Source: Bifidobacterium olomucense (GTDB lineage: Bacteria > Actinomycetota > Actinomycetes > Actinomycetales > Bifidobacteriaceae). Taken from it: a DNA stretch of 64,000 nt. The notes beneath the pieces are model-generated. The model did no database searches, had not been told where the DNA came from, and worked only from the letters and a program-made list of their open reading frames with translations. Where the stretch lies: assembly GCF_012932375.1 (NCBI RefSeq), contig NZ_JAAIIG010000001.1:248001-312000 (forward strand), read 5' to 3'. Position 1 is the stretch's first letter. Each line of letters begins with the position of its first letter. Position numbers and translations under genes: made by a program. Positions 55,823 to 64,000 of this stretch are shown in pieces.

Positions 55823-56866
55823 TTAGTTATGCTTGCGTATTCGCTGGGTGCTGTCTCTCATCACCAAAGATGTAGGCAGAATCACCCGTTTTTGGATTTG
55901 ACGGCCCTCGGTGGCGTCGATAATCATTCTTGCGGCTGTGGCTGCCATATCCCGCAACGGTTGACGTACGGTGGTTAAGGCCGGTCCCATGTAAGCCGCG
56001 GTCTGAATGTCATCAAAGCCAATGACGGAAAGATCTTCGGGGATACGAATTTTCAGCTGACGAGCTGCTTCATATACGCCCATGGCTTGCAAATCACTGC
56101 CGGCAAAGATTGCGGTGGGATGGTTTTGCTCGTTCTCCAGCAGAGACATGGCTCCTTCGTAGCCTCCAGGCGTGGTGAAGTCACCTTCGGTGATGAGTTC
56201 GGGGGAAGTCGGAATATTACGCTCCGCCAAGGCCGCTGCATAGCCATCCAGTCTGGCTCGGGAACAAAGCATTTCATCCGGGCCCGTGATGATGCCTATG
56301 CGTTTGTGGCCAAGTTCCAGCAGATGACGAGTGGCGATGACTCCGCCTATCCAGTTATCCGCCTGTACGGAAAGATCGTCTAATGCCGGGTTGCCGGAAG
56401 GATCGAAGACCACAAAAGGAATGCCATGTGATTGGAAAGTGCTTCGTTCCCCATCGGTGAGGTTGGAAAACACAAGAATTGCACCGATGGGATGACGTTC
56501 GATAATGCCTTCGACCCATGCTGAATCAGGATGCTGCCGGTCTCCGCTTTCGGCCACCATAACGTTGATGTCATGCTGTTTGGTCTCGTGGATAATGCCG
56601 CGTAACACTTCCAAGGCCCAGATGGTCTCGAAATCTTGGAACACCACCTCAATGGTTCGCTGCTTGCGCTCAGGGGCTATTCGGCGCACGTAGCCGCTTT
56701 CTTTCAGTGCCTTATCGATGGTTTGGCGAGCGGTTTGGGAGATATCCCCCTTGCCGTTGAGTGCTTTGGAAACCGTGGCCAATGAATAGCCAGTCTGCCT
56801 GGCGATGTCCGAAAGCTTAACTTTCGAACCGTCGCCAACATGTTGTGAGCCGGTTGATGTCATCAT
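55823..56866 (-). CDS. LacI-family transcription regulator
   Basis: 347 residues. The helix-turn-helix is at the N-terminus (VKLSDIARQTGYSLATVSKA), the hinge follows, and the periplasmic-binding-like sugar domain fills the rest. It is divergent from the xylo-oligosaccharide importer, so it very likely represses it until the inducer sugar binds. Candidate operators: 56900-56915 near its own start, 57042-57068 and 57156-57174 before the importer. ATG 56866 or 56863 can be the start. Confidence 0.93.
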   Translation of the reverse strand: MMTSTGSQHVGDGSKVKLSDIARQTGYSLATVSKALNGKGDISQTARQTIDKALKESGYVRRIAPERKQRTIEVVFQDFETIWALEVLRGIIHETKQHDINVMVAESGDRQHPDSAWVEGIIERHPIGAILVFSNLTDGERSTFQSHGIPFVVFDPSGNPALDDLSVQADNWIGGVIATRHLLELGHKRIGIITGPDEMLCSRARLDGYAAALAERNIPTSPELITEGDFTTPGGYEGAMSLLENEQNHPTAIFAGSDLQAMGVYEAARQLKIRIPEDLSVIGFDDIQTAAYMGPALTTVRQPLRDMAATAARMIIDATEGRQIQKRVILPTSLVMRDSTQRIRKHN

Positions 56867-56899
56867 TGCCTACCTTACCGAAAATATAATTTTAGTATA

Positions 56900-56915
56900 T
56901 TCGAAACTTTCGGAA
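56900..56915. promoter_or_regulatory. Operator-like site near regulator start
   Basis: ttcgaaactttcggaa resembles the site at 57156 and lies about 34 bases upstream of the lacI-type ATG. Confidence 0.5.
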
Positions 56916-57005
56916 AGTCAATGGGTGATAAATTTGGTTTTCGACGACCTTAGAACGTTGATAAATTAAGGATTTGGAGGGGATGGCATCTTTTGATAGC
57001 TAAGT

Positions 57006-57068
57006 TTGACCATTAAACCAAAAGAGCCTTATGATAAAGACATCGAAAATATAAAGCGAGTTTTCGAT
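57006..57068 (+). promoter_or_regulatory. Importer promoter with overlapping operator
   Basis: TTGACC (57006-57011), 18-base spacer, TATGAT (57030-57035). An inverted repeat atcgaaaa...ttttcgat at 57042-57068 covers the expected start of transcription, a good place for LacI repression. Confidence 0.65.
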
Positions 57069-57155
57069 AAAGTTAAAAAAGATTGTCGACTGTCAAAGTG
57101 ACATGGATGTCAAAAGGATAGCGAAAAGATACTATTCATCTTGCATACTACGGTC

Positions 57156-57174
57156 TTTCGAAAACTTTCGTAAA
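57156..57174. promoter_or_regulatory. Second operator-like site in importer leader
   Basis: tttcgaaaactttcgtaaa shares the cgaaa-(a)c-tttcg core with the site at 56900. Confidence 0.5.
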
Positions 57175-57219
57175 TCGCTGACTGGTATAGAGGCCGGTCA
57201 TACAGAAAAGGAGATGACA

Positions 57220-58497
57220 ATGAAGTTCAAGTCCATTGCAGCGGCAACGTTGGCCGTCGCTACATTAATCGGTATGGCGGGTTGCGGCAATTCCAACAGC
57301 GCCAATGATGATAAAACCATCACGTTCTGGCATAACGCTTCAGCTGGTGAAGGAAAACAATATTGGGTTGATCTTGCTGCTGCATTTGAAAAGAAGAATC
57401 CCGGCGTGAAGGTTGAGATTCAAGCAATTCAGAACGAGGATTATGCAGGTAAGTTGCAAACTGCCATGCAGGATCCAGCCTCTGGTCCGGACGTATATAT
57501 GTCTCTTGGCGGAGCCAAGACCAAGGAAATGATTGATGCCGGCCAGACTATGGATTTGACGGATAAAATTTCCAGCACAGTTAAATCGGATATGAAGACG
57601 ACGCTTTCTGCAGCTACTTTTGATAGTAAGGTATACGGCGTTCCAGTTTCCGTCGAGCCGGGTGGCATTTGGTATTCCAAGGATTTGTTCGAACGGGCAG
57701 GCATCACCGAAACCCCGACTACGTTCGACCAGCTGAAAGAAGATGCTCAGAAGCTTAAGGATGCAGGTATCGCGCCGATTGCTCTAGGAGGCAAGGACGC
57801 ATGGCCCGCCGCCCACTGGTATTACTGGCTGGCGTTGCGTGAATGCTCTCCATCCGTATACTCCAAGGGCACTGAAAAGCAGGACTTCTCCGACAAGTGC
57901 TGGACTCGCGCCGGCAACGATTTGAAGGAGCTTGCAGACATGGATGTCTTCAATGAAGGTTACATGACCACGACCGCTCAGCAGGGTGCAAATTCTTCGG
58001 CTGGTTTGCTGGCAAATCACAAGGCGGCTATGGAATTGATGGGTGCTTGGGAACCTGGCGTTCTCAAGGAGCTGACTCCGGACAAGAAGCCGATGGCTGA
58101 TCTTGGCTTTTTCGCTTTCCCCTCCGTTGATGGCGGTAAGGGAGAAGAAGGCGCTCTGATGGGTGGTGTGACCTACTTCCAGGTGAATCCTGAGGCTCCG
58201 GATATTGCCGTTGATTTTGTCAACTTCATGGCAGAAAAAGATAACCAGGAAAAGTACGCTACTGCATTCTCCACTATTCCTGCATCTACTGCAGCTCGTG
58301 GAGTTGTTACTGACGAATCTCTCAAGGCGGTACTTGAGTACCTGAACAAGTCCGATTCTATGCAGCTGTGGATGGATACTACGTTGGGCACCAACATTGG
58401 AACTGCTCTGAACTCCGGTGTCGTCAACATGCTGTCCGGCAAGGGCGGCGCTCAAGACATCGTCAAGGCGATGCAAGACGCGGCAGCTAAGGGCTGA
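57220..58497 (+). CDS. ABC importer solute-binding lipoprotein (oligosaccharide)
   Basis: 425 residues. A lipoprotein signal peptide ends in MAGC (Cys22). The rest is a family 1 binding protein ([25 protein letters not shown]). It captures a sugar oligomer outside the cell, most likely a xylo-oligosaccharide judging by the GH43 and esterase genes that follow. AAAAGGAG lies before the ATG. It is first in the operon with two permeases. Confidence 0.92.
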   Translation: MKFKSIAAATLAVATLIGMAGCGNSNSANDDKTITFWHNASAGEGKQYWVDLAAAFEKKNPGVKVEIQAIQNEDYAGKLQTAMQDPASGPDVYMSLGGAKTKEMIDAGQTMDLTDKISSTVKSDMKTTLSAATFDSKVYGVPVSVEPGGIWYSKDLFERAGITETPTTFDQLKEDAQKLKDAGIAPIALGGKDAWPAAHWYYWLALRECSPSVYSKGTEKQDFSDKCWTRAGNDLKELADMDVFNEGYMTTTAQQGANSSAGLLANHKAAMELMGAWEPGVLKELTPDKKPMADLGFFAFPSVDGGKGEEGALMGGVTYFQVNPEAPDIAVDFVNFMAEKDNQEKYATAFSTIPASTAARGVVTDESLKAVLEYLNKSDSMQLWMDTTLGTNIGTALNSGVVNMLSGKGGAQDIVKAMQDAAAKG

Positions 58498-58592
58498 TTT
58501 TTCAATAAGCATTGGGGCTGCGGGTGCTTATACCGTATCGTTCCTCAGCCCCAATGCCTGATTGACTGCTACAACATTTATGGAGTAAGAGC

Positions 58593-59609
58593 ATGACGAG
58601 TATAAGCACATCTGTGAGGCATCGGAACAAGCGCGTCACTGATGGTAAGGTCCGCCGCAATATCGAGATTTTCGTTCTTTCAGCACCCGCGATTATTCTG
58701 TTTTGCGCCTTTGTGATCCTTCCCATTATCCTTGGCGCATACTACGGATTCTATAAGTGGAAAGGCTTCGGAACCCCTTCAAAAAATGGAACATTCGTCG
58801 GACTACAGAATTACGTTACCGCTCTGAGTGATCCTAACTTCCAAGCAGCTATTCTGCACACTTTCGAAATTGTTATTGGTTCCCTAGTCATTCAGGCGCC
58901 ACTGGCTATCCTGTTCGCGCTTTTGCTCAACCAGAAGTTCAAGGGTCGTGCGCTGATTCGTACCCTCATTTTCGTGCCATACGTGGTTTCCGAGGTCATT
59001 GTTGGTACCGGTTGGAGTCTGCTGCTGCAGAAAACCGGTGCCATCAATCAAATTCTTGGCAGGTTCGGCATTGACGGTCCGGATTGGTTGGCTGATCCGA
59101 AAATCGCTATTTGGACGCTGCTATTGCTTATTAGTTGGAAATACATCGGTTTCGCTGTCATTCTCATGCTTGCCGGCATGCAGTCCATCCCAGAAGAGTT
59201 GTATGAGGCAGCCCGAGTCGACGGCGCTGGATTCTGGCAGATGCAGAAGAGCATTACTCTACCGCTGCTGGCACCAACCCTGCGCATTTGGGTGTTCCTG
59301 TCGATGATTGGATCGCTGCAGCTGTTTGATTTGGTCTACATCATTTGGGGGCAGTATGTCTCCACAACCGCAGGTGTGTCCACTATGGCTACCTACATGG
59401 TTCGTGAAGGTCGTGGAGCTGGTAACTATGGATATGGTTCCGCTGTGGCTCTCATCATTTTCATCATTTCCCTGATTGTTGCATTGACCTACCAGCGCTT
59501 CGTGCTGAGCCGTGATTTAGACGGTGCGTTAACTGAACAGAAGCAAGCGAAGAAGCGTGCTCAAAAGCGTGCCAAGGAAGCCCAGCGTCTCGCTGCGGCT
59601 GCACAGTGA
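58593..59609 (+). CDS. ABC sugar permease, MalF type
   Basis: A 338-residue membrane protein with 6 helices and the EAA loop EELYEAARVDGAGFWQMQ. The N-terminus is hydrophilic (about 25 residues) and the C-terminus Lys/Ala-rich. GGAG lies 8 bases before the ATG. It is translated just ahead of the MalG-type gene. Confidence 0.93.
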   Translation: MTSISTSVRHRNKRVTDGKVRRNIEIFVLSAPAIILFCAFVILPIILGAYYGFYKWKGFGTPSKNGTFVGLQNYVTALSDPNFQAAILHTFEIVIGSLVIQAPLAILFALLLNQKFKGRALIRTLIFVPYVVSEVIVGTGWSLLLQKTGAINQILGRFGIDGPDWLADPKIAIWTLLLLISWKYIGFAVILMLAGMQSIPEELYEAARVDGAGFWQMQKSITLPLLAPTLRIWVFLSMIGSLQLFDLVYIIWGQYVSTTAGVSTMATYMVREGRGAGNYGYGSAVALIIFIISLIVALTYQRFVLSRDLDGALTEQKQAKKRAQKRAKEAQRLAAAAQ

Positions 59610-59623
59610 GTGAGGTAAATGAT

Positions 59624-60505
59624 ATGTCGGCTGCAATTTCAACAAAAACTAAGTACTCCGTGAAGAACGGGTATAGGCTCTCCTCAAAAACACCGTGGGG
59701 GCATCCTGCCGTCTACTTCTTCGCCTTGGTGCTGGTGGCAATTTGTGTTACCCCAGTGCTGTATATCATTTTCGGTGGTTTCCGCACTAATTCGCAAATT
59801 ACAAATAATCCGGCTGGATTGCCGAATCCATGGGTAATTGATAACTATGTGGAAGTCATTACCAGCGATATCTTCTGGGGTGAGTTGGTGAACTCGCTGA
59901 TTGTCGGTATCTGCACAATGATTGGCGTCGTGGCGCTGGGCATTATGGTGAGCTTCGTCATTGCGCGCTATCACTTCCGTTATGCACCGCTGATGTACGC
60001 ACTGTTCTCGGCTGGCCTGATGTTCCCGATGACAGTCGGAATTACACCGTTGTATCTGATGATTCGCAATTTGGGTCTGTCGAACTCCCTTGTCGGCATC
60101 ATTCTGCCGCAGATTGCCTTCGGATTGCCGCAAACCATTATTATTCTGGTGCCATTCCTGCAATCCATTCCCATGGAACTCGAAGAAGCTGCGCTGCTGG
60201 ATGGCTGCTCTCGCCTTGGTTTTTTTGTCCGTATGGTGATTCCGCTTTCCATGCCTGGCGTAGCCACCACCGGCATTCTGACATTCGTAGGCAGCTGGAA
60301 CGCCTATATGCTCCCGCTGTTCGTACTCAGTAGCGATAGCAAATACACACTGCCACTTGGCGTTCAGATGTTCAGCTCCGAACATTCTGTAGATACGGCT
60401 CGTGTCCTCGCATTCACATCACTGGCTATGCTGCCGGCCTTGATTTGCTTCACGATCTTCCAAAAGAAGATCGTGGGAGGCCTAACCGGTGCGGTCAAGG
60501 GCTGA
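59624..60505 (+). CDS. ABC sugar permease, MalG type
   Basis: A 293-residue membrane protein with 6 helices and the EAA loop ELEEAALLDGCSRLGFFVRM. The ATG at 59624 has GAGG 8 bases upstream; a GTG at 59606 overlaps the stop of the previous gene. No ATPase gene is in the cluster, so a shared MsiK-type ATPase is likely used. Confidence 0.92.
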   Translation: MSAAISTKTKYSVKNGYRLSSKTPWGHPAVYFFALVLVAICVTPVLYIIFGGFRTNSQITNNPAGLPNPWVIDNYVEVITSDIFWGELVNSLIVGICTMIGVVALGIMVSFVIARYHFRYAPLMYALFSAGLMFPMTVGITPLYLMIRNLGLSNSLVGIILPQIAFGLPQTIIILVPFLQSIPMELEEAALLDGCSRLGFFVRMVIPLSMPGVATTGILTFVGSWNAYMLPLFVLSSDSKYTLPLGVQMFSSEHSVDTARVLAFTSLAMLPALICFTIFQKKIVGGLTGAVKG

Positions 60506-60546
60506 GTGCGGTCCAAGCCGGATTAGCCGGTGCTAACCACCCACGT

Positions 60547-60615
60547 ACCGTGGAAGAGGTTAATGATCGGTCCTCTTGAATGCCGGTTTCCTCCTCCGCA
60601 AGCTTCTTCCACGGT
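60547..60615 (+). other. Inverted repeat between permease and GH43 genes
   Basis: Arms ccgtggaaga and tcttccacgg are separated by about 48 bases. It could tune expression within the operon. Confidence 0.45.
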
Positions 60616-60642
60616 CCCATTCTTTTCACTGAGGAGAAGAAC

Positions 60643-62262
60643 ATGCAAATCTCCAATCCTGTACTTCCCGGCTTCAATGCCGATCCATCAATGATTCGAG
60701 TCGGCGACACCTATTACATTGCCAATTCCACGTTCGACTGGTGGCCAGGCGTTCGTCTGCATGAATCCAAGGACATGGTTCACTGGAACCTGCTGCCCGG
60801 TCCGTTGAACCGTGTTTCCCAGCTGGACATGAAAGGCAATACCTCAGGCGGCGGCATTTGGGCTCCCGACCTGTCTTATGCAGACGGCAAGTTTTGGCTT
60901 ATCTACACCGATGTGAAAATCGTGAACGGCGCATTCAAGGATTGCGCGAACTATCTGGTCACCGCCGAGGATATTCATGGATCGTGGAGCGAGCCGATTC
61001 GCATCAACGGCGTGGGCTTCGATTCCAGTTTGTTCCATGATGATGACGGACGTAAGTATCTGGTTCAGCAAACATGGGACTTCCGTGAATACCATCATGC
61101 GTTTAACGGCATCACGTTAACCGAGTTCGATACGAACACCATGCACTTGAAGCCGGAAACCGCTCGTATCATTTGGCAAGGCACGGATGTCAAGCTTGTG
61201 GAGGGGCCTCACCTCTATAAGATCAATGGTTGGTATTACCTGTTTTGTGCCGAAGGTGGCACGCAGTACGAGCATCAGGAGTCAGTGGCTCGTTCGCGTG
61301 CCTTGGATGCCCAATCATTCGAGGCCGATCCGCATAATCCCTTCATTTCCAACTTCGATACACCGGATACCTACTTGCAGAAGCAAGGTCATGGAGCATT
61401 AGTGGAAACACCGAGTGGCGAGTGGTACTACGCCTCCCTGTGCGGTCGCCCATGGAGACACGAAACCGAGCCAGCCCACGGCGTGCGTGGCTGGTGCACG
61501 CTCGGCCGTGAGACCTCCATCCAGAAGGTCGAATGGGATGAAGACGGCTGGCCATATGTGGTTGGCGGTCACGGCGGACGCCGATATGTGGAAGCTCCAG
61601 TTGACGCCATAGAAACCAAGGCCTCGGCCGATCATTCACAGCATGATGAATTTGAATCGAATGAGCTGGATATCAATTGGAACACATTACGTGTGCCATT
61701 TACTGAAGCTATGGGCCATGTTGGCGGTGGATCGCTTACCCTGCGAGGTCAGGGATCGCTGTCCAATCTCTTTGAGCTTTCGCTGATTGGCCGCCGCTGG
61801 CAGTCGTTCGACTTCGATGCCGAAACCAAGGTTTCGTTCGAGCCGGACAATTACATGCAGATGGCCGGTCTTACGAATTACTACAACCACCTGTGTTGGT
61901 CGTGGGTGTTCGTCACTTGGGATGAACGGCGAGACAAGCGAGTGATTGAGGTTGCCCAGAACGATTTCGACACGTATACATCGTTCCTGAAAGACAAGGC
62001 CATTGAAGTGCCAGACGATGCCAAGGCCGTTTGGCTGCGTGTCAAGGTTCGTACCAGCTCCTATACCTATGAGTATTCGTTCGACGGCGAGATTTGGCAT
62101 AGCGTCCCGGTCACGCTTGACGCAGCAGTGCTGTCCGATGATTATGTAGCTAGCCGTTATGGCGGTTTCTTCACCGGTGCGTTCGTTGGCTTGGCTGCTG
62201 TGGACTTGGCTGGTTACGGCAAGGAGGCCACCTTCGACCACTTCGATTACCGAGAGTTGTGA
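60643..62262 (+). CDS. GH43 glycoside hydrolase, beta-xylosidase type
   Basis: 539 residues, no signal peptide, so cytoplasmic. A five-bladed propeller domain (about 1-320) has the catalytic base Asp in NADPSMIR (about residue 14), a pKa-setting Asp in DSSLFHDDDG and the acid Glu in LVEGPHLY. A C-terminal beta-sandwich (about 335-539) fits GH43 subfamily 11. It releases xylose from imported xylo-oligosaccharides; arabinofuranosidase activity is possible. GAGGAG precedes the ATG. Confidence 0.92.
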   Translation: MQISNPVLPGFNADPSMIRVGDTYYIANSTFDWWPGVRLHESKDMVHWNLLPGPLNRVSQLDMKGNTSGGGIWAPDLSYADGKFWLIYTDVKIVNGAFKDCANYLVTAEDIHGSWSEPIRINGVGFDSSLFHDDDGRKYLVQQTWDFREYHHAFNGITLTEFDTNTMHLKPETARIIWQGTDVKLVEGPHLYKINGWYYLFCAEGGTQYEHQESVARSRALDAQSFEADPHNPFISNFDTPDTYLQKQGHGALVETPSGEWYYASLCGRPWRHETEPAHGVRGWCTLGRETSIQKVEWDEDGWPYVVGGHGGRRYVEAPVDAIETKASADHSQHDEFESNELDINWNTLRVPFTEAMGHVGGGSLTLRGQGSLSNLFELSLIGRRWQSFDFDAETKVSFEPDNYMQMAGLTNYYNHLCWSWVFVTWDERRDKRVIEVAQNDFDTYTSFLKDKAIEVPDDAKAVWLRVKVRTSSYTYEYSFDGEIWHSVPVTLDAAVLSDDYVASRYGGFFTGAFVGLAAVDLAGYGKEATFDHFDYREL

Positions 62263-62270
62263 CCATCCCG

Positions 62271-62310
62271 TTTGACCGGTTTTCTGCCTATGTACAGTAA
62301 ACCGGTCAAA
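62271..62310 (+). terminator. Hairpin between GH43 and esterase genes
   Basis: Arms tttgaccggttt and aaaccggtcaaa have a 16-base loop. Without a long T run it may only reduce read-through. Confidence 0.6.
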
Positions 62311-62333
62311 TGCATATACACGAAAGGAGCGCA

Positions 62334-64000
62334 ATGATGTTGCATTTGCCGAAACTGTTAGATAACGGTTGTGTGTTGCAATCCTCCATGTTGGTCACTA
62401 TTTGGGGATGGGGAACTTCCGGTGAAACCGTATCCGTTGCATTGCAGGGGCAAACGGTTGCGGCGGCAGTATCTGTAGATGGATCGTGGTCGGTGGAATT
62501 GCAGCCGTTGACGGCTGGCGGGCCCTATGCGCTTCATATCGAAACATCTGCCGGCGAGCGCCTGAAGCGTGAGGTGTATGTCGGGGAGGTCTACTTGTGT
62601 GCAGGGCAATCCAATATGGAATTGCCTATGGAATGGATTCGGGCCGAATACCCAAGTGAATTCACGCGCACGCCGGACCCGCTGCTCAGACAATACAAGG
62701 TGATGCCTCACTATGATTTTGCGGGTCCTCGGTCGGATCATGAGCAGGCGGCATGGTCCTCATGCGATGAACAGGGACTGCCCGGGTTCTCCGCCATCGG
62801 ATATTTCTTCGGCCGTATGCTGCGTGAACATTTTGGTGTACCGGTGGGGTTGCTGAATGTGTCACTGGGTGGTTCGCCGATAGAATTATGGATGAATGCG
62901 AAGTCGCTAGAGGATTTCCCCGAGGCATTGCAGACAGTGCAGCCGTACTTGGCAGACGGCGTCGCTAAGGCTCGCAGCAAGAGCAGTATTGAGGCTCGCG
63001 ATCGATGGTATCGGAGCCTTGGCTATGATCAGGCTCCAACGACCGGTAGCTGGCTGCCGCTGGGCCAATGGAACTGGCATCATGAGAAATCGGAAACCGA
63101 TGATGCGGAAACCAGGGAATGGCATTCCATTACATTGCCTAATTTCTTTGCGAACCAGGGGCTTAGCAGATTCCGAGGAGAACTTGAACTTCGCAAGACG
63201 GTATATCTGCCATCGTCGGCTGCCGGCAAACCGGCATTCTTGCGTCTAGGTACCATGGCCGATGCCGAACACACGTGGATTAATGGTCATGTATTAGGCG
63301 GCAGGACGAACCAATATGAGCCGCGTGACTACAGTATACCGGTCGGTGTGTTGAAGGAAGGACGCAACGAGCTGCGTATTCGGCTTGTATGCGAACACGA
63401 TGTCGGTCGCGTGACTCCCGGCAAAACCATGGCCATAATCATCGGTGATGATGTGTTTGATGTGAGTGGCGTATGGCGTTATGCCGTAGTAGTCGAAGCC
63501 AATCAGGATTGTCCCTGGGAGGATTTCGTCCGGTGGAAACCAATAGGACTATACAATGCCATGCTCGCTCCCTGCATGCCATATCGTGTTCGTGCGGTGC
63601 TGTGGTATCAGGGGGAGTCGAATACCGGCGATTTCGCGCCGCTGTATCAGCGCATGCTTACATCCATGATTGAGCTGTGGCGGCGAGATTGGAATCAGAA
63701 CCGGTTGCCGTTCCTGATTGTCCAGCTACCGAATTTCTCCATTGACTGTATCGAGGATGGTGGTTGGCCTACAGTGCGCGAAGCACAATGGCGGGTTGGC
63801 GAAACAGTACCTGACACCGCGACGATAGTCACTCTCGATGCCGGTGATTGGAATGATCTGCATCCAGCGCACAAGAAGCCGATAGCACAGCGATTGTTCC
63901 AAGCTGCTCGGCAGCTGGTGTATGGGGAATCTTCCATGGCCCGTCAGCCGGTGATGACGAGAGCTCAGGTAAAGGATGGCGCGGTGATTCTTACCTTTGA
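62334..64000 (+). CDS. Sialate O-acetylesterase/acetyl-xylan-esterase-like SGNH hydrolase (partial)
   Basis: At least 555 residues, cut by the window end. The catalytic Ser93 lies in CAGQSNME; WYQGESN (about 427) and DWNDLHPAHKK (about 505-513) complete the family pattern. A galactose-binding-like insert lies at about 275-375. There is no signal peptide, so it acts in the cytoplasm, probably removing acetyl groups from imported xylo-oligosaccharides. AAAGGAG precedes two ATGs (62334 and 62337). Confidence 0.88.
   Translation, partial: MMLHLPKLLDNGCVLQSSMLVTIWGWGTSGETVSVALQGQTVAAAVSVDGSWSVELQPLTAGGPYALHIETSAGERLKREVYVGEVYLCAGQSNMELPMEWIRAEYPSEFTRTPDPLLRQYKVMPHYDFAGPRSDHEQAAWSSCDEQGLPGFSAIGYFFGRMLREHFGVPVGLLNVSLGGSPIELWMNAKSLEDFPEALQTVQPYLADGVAKARSKSSIEARDRWYRSLGYDQAPTTGSWLPLGQWNWHHEKSETDDAETREWHSITLPNFFANQGLSRFRGELELRKTVYLPSSAAGKPAFLRLGTMADAEHTWINGHVLGGRTNQYEPRDYSIPVGVLKEGRNELRIRLVCEHDVGRVTPGKTMAIIIGDDVFDVSGVWRYAVVVEANQDCPWEDFVRWKPIGLYNAMLAPCMPYRVRAVLWYQGESNTGDFAPLYQRMLTSMIELWRRDWNQNRLPFLIVQLPNFSIDCIEDGGWPTVREAQWRVGETVPDTATIVTLDAGDWNDLHPAHKKPIAQRLFQAARQLVYGESSMARQPVMTRAQVKDGAVILTF

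Overview
The window looks like a piece of a Bifidobacterium chromosome, most probably the B. longum group. The reasons are the high-GC coding style, the actinobacterial gene order (gpm-phoU-senX3; dacB-tilS-hpt-ftsH-folE-folP-folB/K-DUF3180), actinobacterial-only families (DUF2530, DUF3180), a xylo-oligosaccharide locus whose ABC importer has no ATPase of its own, and many promoters whose -10 box lies only 6-9 bases before the start codon. No phage, IS element, CRISPR array or rRNA was seen. This is inferred from protein families and layout; no database search was possible.

Layout. 1-6.5 kb: a cut TPR/DUF4037 protein, a drug-efflux-type MFS pump, tRNA-Pro, lysS, and a FucP-like sugar permease. 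6.7-11.5 kb: a MenA-like prenyltransferase, gpmA, and the divergent phoU / SenX3-like pair, in which the kinase has lost its phospho-acceptor histidine. 11.6-17 kb: serC, three secreted or anchored cell-wall hydrolases (CHAP, NlpC/P60, NlpC/P60) and a tandem universal stress protein. 17-22 kb: osmC-like, thyA-folA, a low-molecular-weight phosphatase, azlCD, and tRNA-Asp/tRNA-Phe. 22-30.6 kb: fucO, two glycosyltransferases around an AI-2E exporter-type membrane protein, and an ABC exporter. 30.6-40 kb: the conserved dacB-tilS-hpt-ftsH-folate cluster, ending in a FolB-FolK fusion with a third, degenerate FolK-like domain. 40-50 kb: tesB, ettA, two divergent MFS pumps (one broken by a frameshift in a G run), an esterase, a ROK sugar kinase and a second tRNA-Asp. 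50-52 kb: an atypical peptide deformylase, a dense cluster of DnaA-box-like sequences, and an orphan gene. 52.5-64 kb: a xylose/xylo-oligosaccharide locus (xylA, LacI regulator, ABC importer, GH43 xylosidase, acetyl esterase cut by the window end), interrupted by an AT-richer ATPase/nuclease-like gene preceded by three precisely phased palindromes.

How the genes work together. In the last region the importer brings in decorated xylo-oligosaccharides. The esterase and GH43 enzyme strip and cleave them and xylose isomerase feeds the pentose into central metabolism, with the LacI protein probably repressing from sites that overlap the importer promoter. thyA, folA and the folE-P-B-K cluster together make and use folate. 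gpmA sits in lower glycolysis beside a phosphate-sensing remnant.

The signals most worth a second look are the ATPase with its three 15-bp-phased palindromes (54.1-55.6 kb), the seven DnaA-box-like 9-mers (51.1-51.2 kb), the histidine-less SenX3 relative, the FolB-FolK-FolK' protein, the 51-bp palindrome array before gpmA, and a shared intergenic repeat family at 18.7 and 27.7 kb.
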